This document shows, piece by piece, positions 1-8,110 of a stretch of 64,000 bases of DNA. The stretch's first letter is position 1. Every line of letters starts with the position of its first letter. Where the stretch lies: assembly GCA_964457365.1 (NCBI GenBank), contig CAYWFP010000001.1, positions 77,551 through 141,550 of the forward strand. The letters are read 5' to 3'. The translations under genes were made by a program, and so were the position numbers. The stretch comes from CAYWFP01 sp964457365 (GTDB lineage: Bacteria > Planctomycetota > SZUA-567). The notes beneath the pieces were generated by a model. That model saw only the letters and a program-made list of their open reading frames with translations. It was not told where the DNA came from and did not search any database.

Positions 1-61
1 GGCGTTGTAAATTAATGATTTGCGGCTCAACAGAAAGCCTCCCTGCCGATGTGTATCGACC

Positions 62-77
62 TGGCATGGCGTTGGCT
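62..77 (+). promoter_or_regulatory. sigma-54-type promoter ahead of the flagellar operon
   Basis: The motif TGGCATG-N4-TGGCT contains GG at 63-64 and GC at 75-76 with exactly 10 bases between them, the invariant -24/-12 spacing of RpoN promoters. The predicted start is near nt 88, about 90 nt before the first ORF at 178. An rpoN gene lies at 56508-58205 in this window. The -24/-12 match is direct; its use is inference. Confidence 0.55.
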
Positions 78-177
78 TCGCGGTTATTGCCGGAGCTGGG
101 GTCTTCGCCGGTCGGCCGGATCGTTTCGGCATATGACGGAGCGGCCCCTGATTTCCGGAAAAAGGAGAATTCGGCGC

Positions 178-345
178 ATGCGGATGTCCGATAAAGAACT
201 GCAGGAAGGCATGCGGCAGTGCGCCTCGTTCCGCACGCTGAAAGCGGACAAGCTCGGGGCGACTGTGTTGCAGCTGTGCCGGGACCGGGACACGGGGCAG
301 AAGCCCGCGACGGTCGCCGGCACGCGGGAGAAGACGAATGATTAA
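178..345 (+). CDS. small unknown protein, first gene of the flagellar operon
   Basis: This is a 55-aa ORF starting at ATG 178, with AAGGAG at 162-167 giving good spacing. Its stop overlaps the start of flgF (ATGATTAA), so translation is probably coupled. It is short, charged, lacks a signal peptide and contains two Cys. Its position in front of a flagellar rod operon, behind a sigma-54-like promoter, suggests a motility-linked role. I do not recognise the family. I compared it with FlgM because flgM is otherwise missing from this gene set, but the FlgM C-terminal pattern is not visible. An in-frame upstream ATG at 49 lacks a ribosome site and would lie inside the promoter. Confidence 0.5.
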   Translation: MRMSDKELQEGMRQCASFRTLKADKLGATVLQLCRDRDTGQKPATVAGTREKTND

Positions 346-1129
346 CGGCATGTACCTCTCGACCATGGGCGCGATGGTGCAATCGAGCCGCCACGGGATC
401 ATCGCCAACAATCTGGCCAACACCAACACCGTCGGCTTCAAGCCCGACACGGCCATCATCCGCTCGGTCAAGGCCGAGAGCATCCGCGACGAATTGCCGC
501 GCCCGGAGATCGAGCCGATCCTGGCCCATACCGGCGGCGGCGCCTGGCTGGACGATACGCCGACGCTCTTCAAGATGGGGCAGTTGATCGAGACCGGCAA
601 TCCCTTCAACGTCAGCCTCACCGACAGCGGCGACGGGCGGGTTCATTTCTTCATGATCCAGAAACCCGGCGACGAGAAGGTCTACTACACCCGCAACGGA
701 GAGTTCCAACTGAACAACGATGGCGTGCTGGTCAACAAGAACGGCTACCGCGTTCTCTCGGCCGACGGCGGGGAGATCGTGGTTCCGACCGACGCGCCGA
801 TGCGCCCCTTTGTCGACCAGGACGGCAATATCACCAACCAGGCGACCGACGACAACGAGATCATCGGTCAGATCGGCGTGGTCGCCTCGAGCAACCCGCA
901 GGGATTGAAGAAGCTCGGCGACAACCTGTACGAGCTGAACGAGGCGCAGGTGGTCAACGCCCAGGAGGGCGTGCACGCGGCGGCGGTGGAAGGATCGGCG
1001 GCCGATCCGATCCAGGAGATGACCAACATGATCGAGGCGCAGCGACTGTACCAGACCAACATGCGCTTCATCAGCATCCAGGACGAGTCGCTGGGGGCGA
1101 CGGTGTCGCAGCTCGGGCGCGTCGTCTAG
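338..1129 (+). CDS. flgF: flagellar basal-body rod protein FlgF
   Basis: FlgF is a proximal rod subunit of the flagellar basal body, exported by the flagellar type III system. The 263-aa product has the N-terminal rod signature 'GIIANNLANTNTVGFKPD' (about residues 20-37), a central beta-rich region (residues ~100-190) and the C-terminal 'EMTNMIEAQRLYQTNMRF' helix shared by rod and hook proteins. The start has GGGAG eight bases upstream and overlaps the preceding small ORF. flgG follows after 48 bp. Between flgF and flgG paralogues, the order and the more divergent N-terminus favour FlgF for this copy. Confidence 0.9.
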   Translation: MINGMYLSTMGAMVQSSRHGIIANNLANTNTVGFKPDTAIIRSVKAESIRDELPRPEIEPILAHTGGGAWLDDTPTLFKMGQLIETGNPFNVSLTDSGDGRVHFFMIQKPGDEKVYYTRNGEFQLNNDGVLVNKNGYRVLSADGGEIVVPTDAPMRPFVDQDGNITNQATDDNEIIGQIGVVASSNPQGLKKLGDNLYELNEAQVVNAQEGVHAAAVEGSAADPIQEMTNMIEAQRLYQTNMRFISIQDESLGATVSQLGRVV

Positions 1130-1177
1130 CGCCCGTGACGGTGAGGAAACGGTAACGAGGAAGCGAGGGACCCGACC

Positions 1178-1987
1178 ATGATGATTCGAGCGCTCTGGAC
1201 CGGTGCCACGGGCATGCAAGCCCAGCAGTTCAACATCGACACCATCAGTAACGACCTGGCCAACGTCAACACCTACGGCTATAAGAAGCGCCGGGTCAAT
1301 TTCCACGATCTGTTCTACCAGTCGCTGCGCGCCTCGGGTATCCAGGGCGCCAACACCGGAAACAACACCCCCGTGGGCCTGCAGGTCGGCCACGGCGTTC
1401 GCGCCAGCGGCACCACTCCGGTCTTTACCCAGGGCGGGGCGCTCGAGACCGGCATCTGGTCGGACATGCGCATCGTCGATCCGGGCGGGGTGGCGCAGAA
1501 TTTCTTCGGCGTGACGCTGCCCGACGGCATGCGCGCCTACACCCGCGACGGCAGCTTCCGCATCAACGACCAGGGCGAGCTGACCACCGTCGACGGCCTC
1601 TCGATGGATCCGCCGATCACGGGGCTGCCGGCCAACGCGCTCGACCCGACAGTGACCGAGTCCGGGCAGGTGCAGTACAAGGACGCCGCCGGCAACCTCG
1701 TGCAACTGGCGCGGGTGGGGCTGTACCAGTTCGTCAACCCCGCCGGCCTCGAGCCCATCGGCGACAACCGCTGGAAAGAGACGCCCGCCAGCGGCGCGGC
1801 GACGGCGGGCAACCCGGAGGATCCCGGCTTCGGCAAGATCCAGGGCAGTTGGGTCGAGGCGTCCAACGTCGACGCCATCACCGAGATGGTCAACATGATC
1901 GCCGCGCAGCGCGCGTACGAGTTCAACTCGCGCTCGATCCAGGCCTCCGACGACATGTTGCAGACGGTGAACACGCTCAAGCGGTAA
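1178..1987 (+). CDS. flgG: flagellar distal rod protein FlgG
   Basis: FlgG builds the distal rod that crosses the periplasm. The 269-aa product has the typical N-terminus with 'NDLANVNTYGYKKRRVNF', the FlgG-type region 'TYGYKKRRVNFHDLFYQ', and the C-terminal motif 'ITEMVNMIAAQRAYEFN' followed by 'NSRSIQASDDMLQTVN', which is near-invariant in FlgG. Length matches the family (~260 aa). Translation may start at ATG 1178 or the adjacent ATG 1181; GAGGG lies upstream of both. The gene sits between flgF and flgA in the same operon. Confidence 0.95.
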   Translation: MMIRALWTGATGMQAQQFNIDTISNDLANVNTYGYKKRRVNFHDLFYQSLRASGIQGANTGNNTPVGLQVGHGVRASGTTPVFTQGGALETGIWSDMRIVDPGGVAQNFFGVTLPDGMRAYTRDGSFRINDQGELTTVDGLSMDPPITGLPANALDPTVTESGQVQYKDAAGNLVQLARVGLYQFVNPAGLEPIGDNRWKETPASGAATAGNPEDPGFGKIQGSWVEASNVDAITEMVNMIAAQRAYEFNSRSIQASDDMLQTVNTLKR

Positions 1988-1996
1988 AGGAGAGGA

Positions 1997-3115
1997 ATGA
2001 GCAGGATGCTCGTTGAGAAGAGAATCGCGCGTTCGGCGTTCTGCGCGCTGGCGCTCCTGGCCCTGGCCGGCGGCGCACGCGCGGAGGTGACGCTGACGCT
2101 GCGCGCGGAGGTGACCCTCGACACGGCGTTCATGCGGCTGGCGGACGTGGCCGAGATCGACGGCGACGCGGCCGAGGCCGCGCGCGTGGAACGGGTCTTC
2201 CTGGGCCGCGCGCCGGCGGCGGGGCGGTCGACACGGATCAGCCGCGAGCAGATCCGCCGGCGGTTGCACGAGCTGGGCCTGCCGGTGGCGGTATCGTTCG
2301 CCGGCAGCGCGAACGTGATGGTGGTCCGCGCAGGCGGCGAAGCCTCGTCATCGGCCGCACCGGCCGCGGCGGCGGCGTCGGCGGCGCGCGAGACGTTCCA
2401 CGGCGCGGTCCGCACGGTCGCGCGCGCGGAGCCGGCGGATCCGCGTCGCGATGCCGAGGAGCGGTTCGCGCACGCCAGGCCGCTGCTGCAGGAAGCGGTC
2501 CGGCAACATGCCGAGAAGCATTTCGGCCGGAACGATCTGCAGATTTTCGGCAAGATCCGCGGCACCGACGAACCGTTGCCGAAGGGAATCTTCTTCGCCG
2601 AGGTCGACTGGCTCCGCAGCGGCAACCTGCCCGGAACGGCGGTGCTGGAGATGGCCTTCCGCGACGACGAGGGCCGGTTGCTGGGCCGCACCGGCGTGCG
2701 CGTGGACACGGTGATCCAGGCGTCGGTGGCGGTGTTGAACCGGCCGCTGCGCGCGGGCGAGACGATCCGCCGCGGCGACGTCTTGATCCGGCTGCAGAAG
2801 CTGCGTCCGGGCATGTCGTGCCAGGCGGTCGATCCGAAGGCGCTGGCCGGCCGGCGGGCGCTCCGGAGCTTGCGCGCCGGGCAGGTCGTCACCGAGAGCG
2901 AGTTCGAGATCCCGCCGCTGGTCCGCCAGGGGCAGGTGGTGCTGGTAGAGGTCCAGGGCAACGGCTTTCGCATTACCGAGCGCGCGGTGGCCAAGGAGAA
3001 CGGGCGCAAAGGCGATTATATCGCCGTCGTTTCGGTGAACTCGAAACAGGAGTATCACGCGCGGGTGATCGACGCCGGACGCGTCGACATACCCATAGCC
3101 GGGAGAACGGAATGA
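1997..3115 (+). CDS. flgA: flagellar P-ring assembly chaperone FlgA
   Basis: FlgA is a periplasmic chaperone needed to polymerise FlgI into the P-ring. The 372-aa product begins with a Sec signal peptide (hydrophobic run at ~13-27, cleavage after 'GARA'). The C-terminal third (~240-370) carries the SAF-type domain 'VLNRPLRAGETIRRGDV', followed by 'RSLRAGQVVTESEFE' and the terminal beta domain. It is longer than E. coli FlgA (~220 aa) because of a larger N-terminal part with an Ala-rich linker at about residues 115-135. AAAGGAG precedes the start, and the stop overlaps the flgH start (ATGA). Confidence 0.88.
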   Translation: MSRMLVEKRIARSAFCALALLALAGGARAEVTLTLRAEVTLDTAFMRLADVAEIDGDAAEAARVERVFLGRAPAAGRSTRISREQIRRRLHELGLPVAVSFAGSANVMVVRAGGEASSSAAPAAAAASAARETFHGAVRTVARAEPADPRRDAEERFAHARPLLQEAVRQHAEKHFGRNDLQIFGKIRGTDEPLPKGIFFAEVDWLRSGNLPGTAVLEMAFRDDEGRLLGRTGVRVDTVIQASVAVLNRPLRAGETIRRGDVLIRLQKLRPGMSCQAVDPKALAGRRALRSLRAGQVVTESEFEIPPLVRQGQVVLVEVQGNGFRITERAVAKENGRKGDYIAVVSVNSKQEYHARVIDAGRVDIPIAGRTE

Positions 3116-3858
3116 GGAACGGATGGATACTGGGCGCGCTGCTGCTGCTGGGGGGCGCGCTGACGCCGGCGGCCTCGGCGCTCGAGCAGTACGCCACCGA
3201 CGAAGAGTTGATGGAGGAGGGCGGCGCGGTCCTGGACGAGGCCACGCGGCGCGAGATGGCGCGCCGGCGACACGCCTACGGCGGCGACACCAACTACATG
3301 AGCATCCGCAAGGCCAGCAAGCGCCACGACCGCGTGACCATTATCGTCAACAAGAGCTTCAGCGCCACCATCGACACCGACACCTCGATCGAGCGGCAAA
3401 GCGGCATGGAGTGGTCGATGGACAAGTGGTTCACCATCCGCCGCGACGAGGAAGGCAACTGGCTGGCCCAGCCGCGTTTCAAGGATACCGGCATTTACAA
3501 GACGGACAACCCGAATAAGCCCGAGGTCAAGTTCGAGTCCACCAGCGAGCATACCGGCGAGGGCACGGTGGAGGAGGCGACGACCGCTACCGCCACCATC
3601 AGCGGCGCGGTGCTGCAGGTTCTGCCGAACAAGCACCTGGTGGTGCAGGCGCGGACCGAGATCGTCCTGCCCAACCGGGAGAAGCGGATGACGACGCTGA
3701 CGGGGGTGATCGATCCGAAGGATCTGGACGTGAACAACACGGTCAACGCCGACTACGTGATGGACCTGACGGTGAAGTTCACCGGCGAGGGCGATATCGT
3801 TGACGCCCAGCGTCGCGGCTGGCTGGCGCGGTTCCTGGACAAGGTCAATCCGTTCTAG
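3112..3858 (+). CDS. flgH: flagellar L-ring protein FlgH (no lipobox)
   Basis: FlgH forms the outer-membrane bushing around the rod. The 248-aa product shows FlgH features: a 'MSIRKASKRHDRVTIIVNKS' core segment, 'EATTATATISGAVLQVLPNK', and the C-terminal 'VNADYVMDLTVKFTGEGDI' followed by an aromatic tail ending PF. FlgH is normally a lipoprotein, but this protein contains no cysteine at all and has an ordinary signal peptide ending 'PAASALEQ'. The start is fixed by the 4-bp ATGA overlap with flgA and by the signal peptide. Confidence 0.92.
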   Translation: MRNGWILGALLLLGGALTPAASALEQYATDEELMEEGGAVLDEATRREMARRRHAYGGDTNYMSIRKASKRHDRVTIIVNKSFSATIDTDTSIERQSGMEWSMDKWFTIRRDEEGNWLAQPRFKDTGIYKTDNPNKPEVKFESTSEHTGEGTVEEATTATATISGAVLQVLPNKHLVVQARTEIVLPNREKRMTTLTGVIDPKDLDVNNTVNADYVMDLTVKFTGEGDIVDAQRRGWLARFLDKVNPF

Positions 3859-3888
3859 GGACAAACGATGCGAACGAAGGAGCGGACG

Positions 3889-5007
3889 ATGCGAACGAGA
3901 GAACGGACAACGCGATACGTGTGGGTGGCGCTGCTGCTGCTGTTGGGCGCGGCGCCGGGCGCGCGCGCGGAGAAGATCCAGACGCTCTGCAATATCCAGG
4001 GAGCCGAGCCGCTCAGTGTCGAGGGCGTCGGCGTGGTGGTCGGCCTCAACGGCACCGGCGACAGCACCGATGCGGTGCGGCGGCTGATCCTGCAGCACCT
4101 GCAGGCCAACAACATCGCCATCCCCTCCGAGAGCCTCGCGACGAAGAACATGGCCCTCGTGAGCGTCGACGCGGAGATCCCGCCGTTCGCGCGGCCGGGG
4201 CAGCGCATCAACGTCCGGGTCAGTTCACAGAGCGGCGCGGCCAGCATCGCCGGCGGCGTGCTGAAGGCGTGCGTGCTGCGCTACCGCCCCGACGGCAAGG
4301 TCGTCGCACGCGCCTTGGGGCGCGTCATCGTCGGCGGCCCCGAGAGCACTACCACCGGCTACGTCCAGGGCGGCGGCGAGGTGATCGATCCGGCGCTGGT
4401 CAACCGGCGGATCTGGGATAACAACTACACCTTCCGCCTGGTCCTCCATCAGCATCGCTTCATGGACGCGTCGATGATCGCCAACGCGCTCAACAACACC
4501 CCGCGGACGAATCCGTATCTCAACGAGCCGACCTTCGAGTTCGACGAGTACAACCGTCCGATCAAGAAGATCGTCGCGCGGCCGCTGGACGCGGGGCTGG
4601 TGCAGGTGACCATCCCGCCGCGTTTCCGGCAGGAGGCAGTGCGCTACATCGCCAACGTGCTCAACATCGACGTGGCGGTGCAGCGGGTCGCCTCGGTGCT
4701 ACTGGACCGCCAGAGCGGCACGGCCGTCATCAGCGGCGACGTCAAGGTGTTGCCCGGCTTCATCAGCCACCGTGGCCGGACCATCGCCATCCAGAACATC
4801 CAGGGCCGGGGCGAGATCTACCAGGAGCCGCCGACGAACGCCGTCCTCGACGTTCGCGGTCCGGGGCGGTCCGTCGGCGCCAAGGAGACGCTGCAGCAAC
4901 TGGTCGACACGCTCAACGCCATGCAGGCCTCGACCGACGAGATCATCGTGATTCTGCAGAAGCTCAAGGCCGCGGGATTGCTGCAGGCCGAACTGGTGGT
5001 GGAGTAG
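3889..5007 (+). CDS. flgI: flagellar P-ring protein FlgI
   Basis: FlgI forms the periplasmic P-ring around the rod. The product has a signal peptide (residues ~1-28, ending 'GARAEK'), the family start 'NIQGAEPLSVEGVGVVVGLN', and the conserved 'GRVIVGGPESTTTGYVQGGG' region. Length after processing (~345 aa) fits the family. I place the start at ATG 3889 because AAGGAG (3877-3882) sits six bases upstream. An earlier in-frame ATG at 3868 would add seven residues that nearly duplicate the next seven, and it lacks a good ribosome site. Confidence 0.93.
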   Translation: MRTRERTTRYVWVALLLLLGAAPGARAEKIQTLCNIQGAEPLSVEGVGVVVGLNGTGDSTDAVRRLILQHLQANNIAIPSESLATKNMALVSVDAEIPPFARPGQRINVRVSSQSGAASIAGGVLKACVLRYRPDGKVVARALGRVIVGGPESTTTGYVQGGGEVIDPALVNRRIWDNNYTFRLVLHQHRFMDASMIANALNNTPRTNPYLNEPTFEFDEYNRPIKKIVARPLDAGLVQVTIPPRFRQEAVRYIANVLNIDVAVQRVASVLLDRQSGTAVISGDVKVLPGFISHRGRTIAIQNIQGRGEIYQEPPTNAVLDVRGPGRSVGAKETLQQLVDTLNAMQASTDEIIVILQKLKAAGLLQAELVVE

Positions 5008-5010
5008 CTC

Positions 5011-5586
5011 ATGGACGCGATCGCGTACGGCGGCAATCCGGTTGGGGAGGTGTCGGCGGCGAAAGCCCCGAAACAGCTGCCGCACGCGCCGGGGACGTCG
5101 AACTACGTGCCCGACCGGGAGATCGAGCGGCGGCTGCGGTCTTACGATTCGCATGCGGATATCGTCCGCGATATCAAGAACATCCGCGGCTCCCGCGACG
5201 GCATGAGCGAGGAGGAGCGCAAACTCCGCCGCGTCAGCGAGGAGTTCGCCAGCTTCTTCATCGGCCAGCTCTTCACGTCCATGCGCCAGACGGTGAAGAA
5301 GTCGGAGTTGATGGACGGCGGTTTCGCCGAGGACATCTTCCAGTCGATGGCCGATACGGAGATGGCCCGCGAGACCGCCCGCGGTTCGGGCTACGGCCTG
5401 ACCGAACTGATCTATCAGAGCCTGGCGCCGCGCGCGCGGGTCCAGCCTGTCGGCGCCTTGGAGGGGGCGTTCGCGGGCATGCGCGCCGGGGTCGTGGCGG
5501 AGTCGGGCAAGACCGGCGACGCGCCGGAGTCGACCGCACCGGACGACGAATCGCCGGGGGAAACGGTCACGGAGGAAGCGCCATGA
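5011..5586 (+). CDS. flgJ: rod-binding protein, FlgJ N-terminal domain only
   Basis: This is a 191-aa cytoplasmic-looking protein with the FlgJ rod-binding/capping domain (residues ~65-135; 'SEEFASFFIGQLFTSMRQTV' and 'DMELMDGGFAEDIFQ'-like sequence, then 'LTELIYQSL'). The C-terminal muramidase domain of enteric FlgJ is absent, and the tail is acidic and Pro/Ser-rich. Peptidoglycan opening for the rod must therefore depend on another enzyme, not seen here. The gene starts 3 bp after flgI, with its ribosome site (GGAG) inside the flgI end, and overlaps flgN by 4 bp. Confidence 0.85.
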   Translation: MDAIAYGGNPVGEVSAAKAPKQLPHAPGTSNYVPDREIERRLRSYDSHADIVRDIKNIRGSRDGMSEEERKLRRVSEEFASFFIGQLFTSMRQTVKKSELMDGGFAEDIFQSMADTEMARETARGSGYGLTELIYQSLAPRARVQPVGALEGAFAGMRAGVVAESGKTGDAPESTAPDDESPGETVTEEAP

Positions 5587-6077
5587 ACGCGGCATTGGAA
5601 GGCGTCGAAGCCAGCCTCGCGTGCCTGAAAGACCTGCACGCGCAACTGCTGAGCGCGGCGGAGGCGAAGCGTGAAGCCATGATTCGCAACAACCTCGAGG
5701 CGATGGAGGAGATCCTGCAGGCCGAGCAGGAACTGATCGCGCGCGTCGAGGAAGAGGAGGCCAAGCGGCAGCAATACGCGGAAACGCTGCGGCGGGAGCT
5801 GGGCATCGAGGCGAACCCGGTCAAACTGGTCATGATCGTCGAGAAACTGCCGGCGGCCGAGGGCGAACGCCTGAGTCGGTTGCGCGAGGGACTCAAGGAG
5901 GTGATCGAGAAGCTGCGCTATCGCTCGCGCCAGAACGCGGAACTCATCCGTGTCGGTATCGACCACGCCAACGACTTTCTGGCCCTGGTGGCCGAAGCGG
6001 TCCAGGGCGGTTCGCGCTATGGCCGCAAGGGCAAGATCGGCGGCTCGTCCCTGCGGTTGCTGGATAAGCGCGCGTGA
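5583..6077 (+). CDS. flgN: FlgN-type flagellar export chaperone
   Basis: This is a 164-aa, almost entirely helical, charged protein of the FlgN family, chaperones for the hook-associated proteins FlgK and FlgL. It has long amphipathic helices (residues ~1-120, rich in Glu/Lys/Arg/Gln), a C-terminal 'NDFLALVAEAVQGGSRYGRK' segment resembling the FlgN end, and no signal peptide. Context is strong: it overlaps flgJ by ATGA, carries GGAGG seven bases upstream, and lies immediately before flgK and flgL, its expected clients. Sequence identity to FlgN is low in general, so position carries much of the weight. Confidence 0.75.
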   Translation: MNAALEGVEASLACLKDLHAQLLSAAEAKREAMIRNNLEAMEEILQAEQELIARVEEEEAKRQQYAETLRRELGIEANPVKLVMIVEKLPAAEGERLSRLREGLKEVIEKLRYRSRQNAELIRVGIDHANDFLALVAEAVQGGSRYGRKGKIGGSSLRLLDKRA

Positions 6078-6243
6078 GGCGAAGCGGCAGATTTTTCCGA
6101 CCCGCCGCGGGTGATCCGGCAACCGCTTCCTGCTGCGGCCCGGAGGCCTGAACCCGGCCCTGCTCACCTCTGGCCGGATACATGTAAAAGCTTATATATC
6201 AATTAGTTGAGAAATACAGGAAAGCGTCCTCTTTGACGGCCTG

Positions 6244-6260
6244 TTGGCATGAGGATTGGT
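6244..6260 (+). promoter_or_regulatory. sigma-54-like promoter before flgK
   Basis: The 242-bp gap between flgN and flgK contains TTGGCATG-N4-TTGGT. It matches the RpoN consensus except that the -12 dinucleotide is GG rather than GC. A start near 6271 would give a ~50-nt leader to flgK (6320). The same TGGCATG core occurs at 62-68 ahead of the first operon. Nothing else recognisable is present in this gap apart from an AT-rich stretch at about 6181-6215. Confidence 0.4.
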
Positions 6261-6319
6261 ATCTTCCCCGGGACGAGCCGCGCCCGCAACGGGGGTGCTT
6301 TTCCGGAAGGAGTTGAGGC

Positions 6320-8089
6320 ATGGGTTTCCATACGCTCAGCATCGGCGTCACCGGCCTGATGACGCAGAAGATCGGGCTTGACACGACCGGCCACAACATC
6401 GCCAACGCCGATACGCCGGGCTTCGCCCGTCAGCGGTTGACCACCGAGGCGAACAACCCGACCATCTTCACCTGGGGCGCCGAGGCCAACGGCGTCAACG
6501 TGAAGAAGCTCGCGCACATGCAGAGCAACTTCCTCGAGTCGCTGGTACGCGACGCCAAGGCGACGAAGGACTACCTCGAGGACATGCAGGACGCCTACGA
6601 GAACCTGGAGGTGGTCTTCAACGAGCTGAGCGAGAACGACATCTCCACGGCGATGGACGATTTGTGGAACGCGCTCAACAATCTGGCCAACAACGTCGAA
6701 GACATCTCGACTCGCCGCACGGTGGCCGACGCGGCGCAGACGCTCTCCGACATGTTTCAGAATATCGAGAACAAGATCCGCGAGTACCGCATGAACCAGA
6801 ACGAGGCCATCGTCGACACCGTCGGCGACGTCAGTTCCTATCTCAAGCAGATCGCGGAACTGAACCAGGAGATCCTCGCCGCCGAGGGCGGCGGCGCGAC
6901 CGGCGTGGTGGCCAGCGACCTGCGCGACCGCCGCACGCAGATCCTGAAGGAGCTCTCGGGACTGGTCGACATCACCGCGCGCGAGGAGGACGACGGCTCC
7001 ATGGTCGTCTCGCTCAAGAACCGGACGCTGGTCTACAAGGGGCGCTACGAGCAGATGACCACGGTGCAGGAACTGAGCGACGACCTGCTGATCGACCGTG
7101 TGGTATACGCTCTCGACGAGGGCGACACCATTCTCGACGACGGCAAGCTCGCGGCCATGGTCGACATCCGCGACGAGGTGTTGCTGGGCTTCAAGCAGGA
7201 TATCGACCGACTGGCGGGGACGTGGGTGTGGGAGTTCAACCGCCTGCACAGCCAGGGCGTCGGCCTGCACGGCTATTCCGAGTTGCGCGGCGGCGTCTCG
7301 GTGGTGGACCCGACCCGGACGCTGGACGAGTTGACCTACGACTTCGTACCCCTGGAAGGCACTTACGAAGTCGAGAACGGCAATCTCGAGGTGGTCGTCT
7401 ACGACACCCAAAGCGGGCGCGAGTACCGTGCCAATATCGAGATCGATCTGGACAACGAGGACGCCGACGCGGACACCATCCTCTACGACCCCGTTCTGGC
7501 GACACAACCGGACAACTCGCTGGTCAAGAAACTGCAGGACGTTTTCGACAGCATTCAGCCGAGCGCCTTCGAGGTCGAACTGGACCTGAGCAACAAGCTG
7601 ACGATCACCGCGCAGACGGACGACCTGGTCTTCGGTTTCGGGCGCGACACCAGCGGCGTGCTCGCGGCGCTGGGCCTGAATACGTTCTTCACCGGCTACG
7701 ATGCTTCCTCGATCAACGTCAACTCGTTGATCGTCGACCAGCCGGACAAGCTCGCCGGGGCGCAGAAGTTCGTCGTCGGCGACCAGCAGAACGTCATGGC
7801 CTTGCTGGGGCTGCGGGAAACGGCGGTGCTCAGCAGCGAAACGGCGACGATGGACGAATACTATCAGAGCGTCGTCGGTCGTCTCGGCATCGAGGGCTCG
7901 CGGACGAATTCGCTGCTGGAGACGCAGGAGGATATCCTGCTGCGCATGGAGAACCAGCGCGAGGACCTCTCCGGCGTGAACCTCGACGAGGAATTGACCA
8001 AGATGATCATGTATCAGCGCTCGTTCCAGAGCGCGGCACGTTTCATCAGCACCGCCGACACGATGTACGAAACCCTGATCAACATGTAG
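6320..8089 (+). CDS. flgK: flagellar hook-associated protein 1, FlgK
   Basis: FlgK is the first hook-filament junction protein. The 589-aa product has the N-terminal D0 motif 'GHNIANADTPGFARQRL' (residues ~28-45), a D1 region rich in coiled helices ('FNELSENDISTAMDDLWNAL'), variable central domains, and the C-terminal D0 helix 'EELTKMIMYQRSFQSAARF' ending 'TLINM'. Length is within the family range. AAGGAG lies seven bases upstream of the start. flgL follows after 21 bp with its own strong ribosome site. The gene probably has its own sigma-54-like promoter at 6244-6260. Confidence 0.95.
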   Translation: MGFHTLSIGVTGLMTQKIGLDTTGHNIANADTPGFARQRLTTEANNPTIFTWGAEANGVNVKKLAHMQSNFLESLVRDAKATKDYLEDMQDAYENLEVVFNELSENDISTAMDDLWNALNNLANNVEDISTRRTVADAAQTLSDMFQNIENKIREYRMNQNEAIVDTVGDVSSYLKQIAELNQEILAAEGGGATGVVASDLRDRRTQILKELSGLVDITAREEDDGSMVVSLKNRTLVYKGRYEQMTTVQELSDDLLIDRVVYALDEGDTILDDGKLAAMVDIRDEVLLGFKQDIDRLAGTWVWEFNRLHSQGVGLHGYSELRGGVSVVDPTRTLDELTYDFVPLEGTYEVENGNLEVVVYDTQSGREYRANIEIDLDNEDADADTILYDPVLATQPDNSLVKKLQDVFDSIQPSAFEVELDLSNKLTITAQTDDLVFGFGRDTSGVLAALGLNTFFTGYDASSINVNSLIVDQPDKLAGAQKFVVGDQQNVMALLGLRETAVLSSETATMDEYYQSVVGRLGIEGSRTNSLLETQEDILLRMENQREDLSGVNLDEELTKMIMYQRSFQSAARFISTADTMYETLINM

Positions 8090-8110
8090 CGTCGGCACAG
8101 GAGGCCCCGC

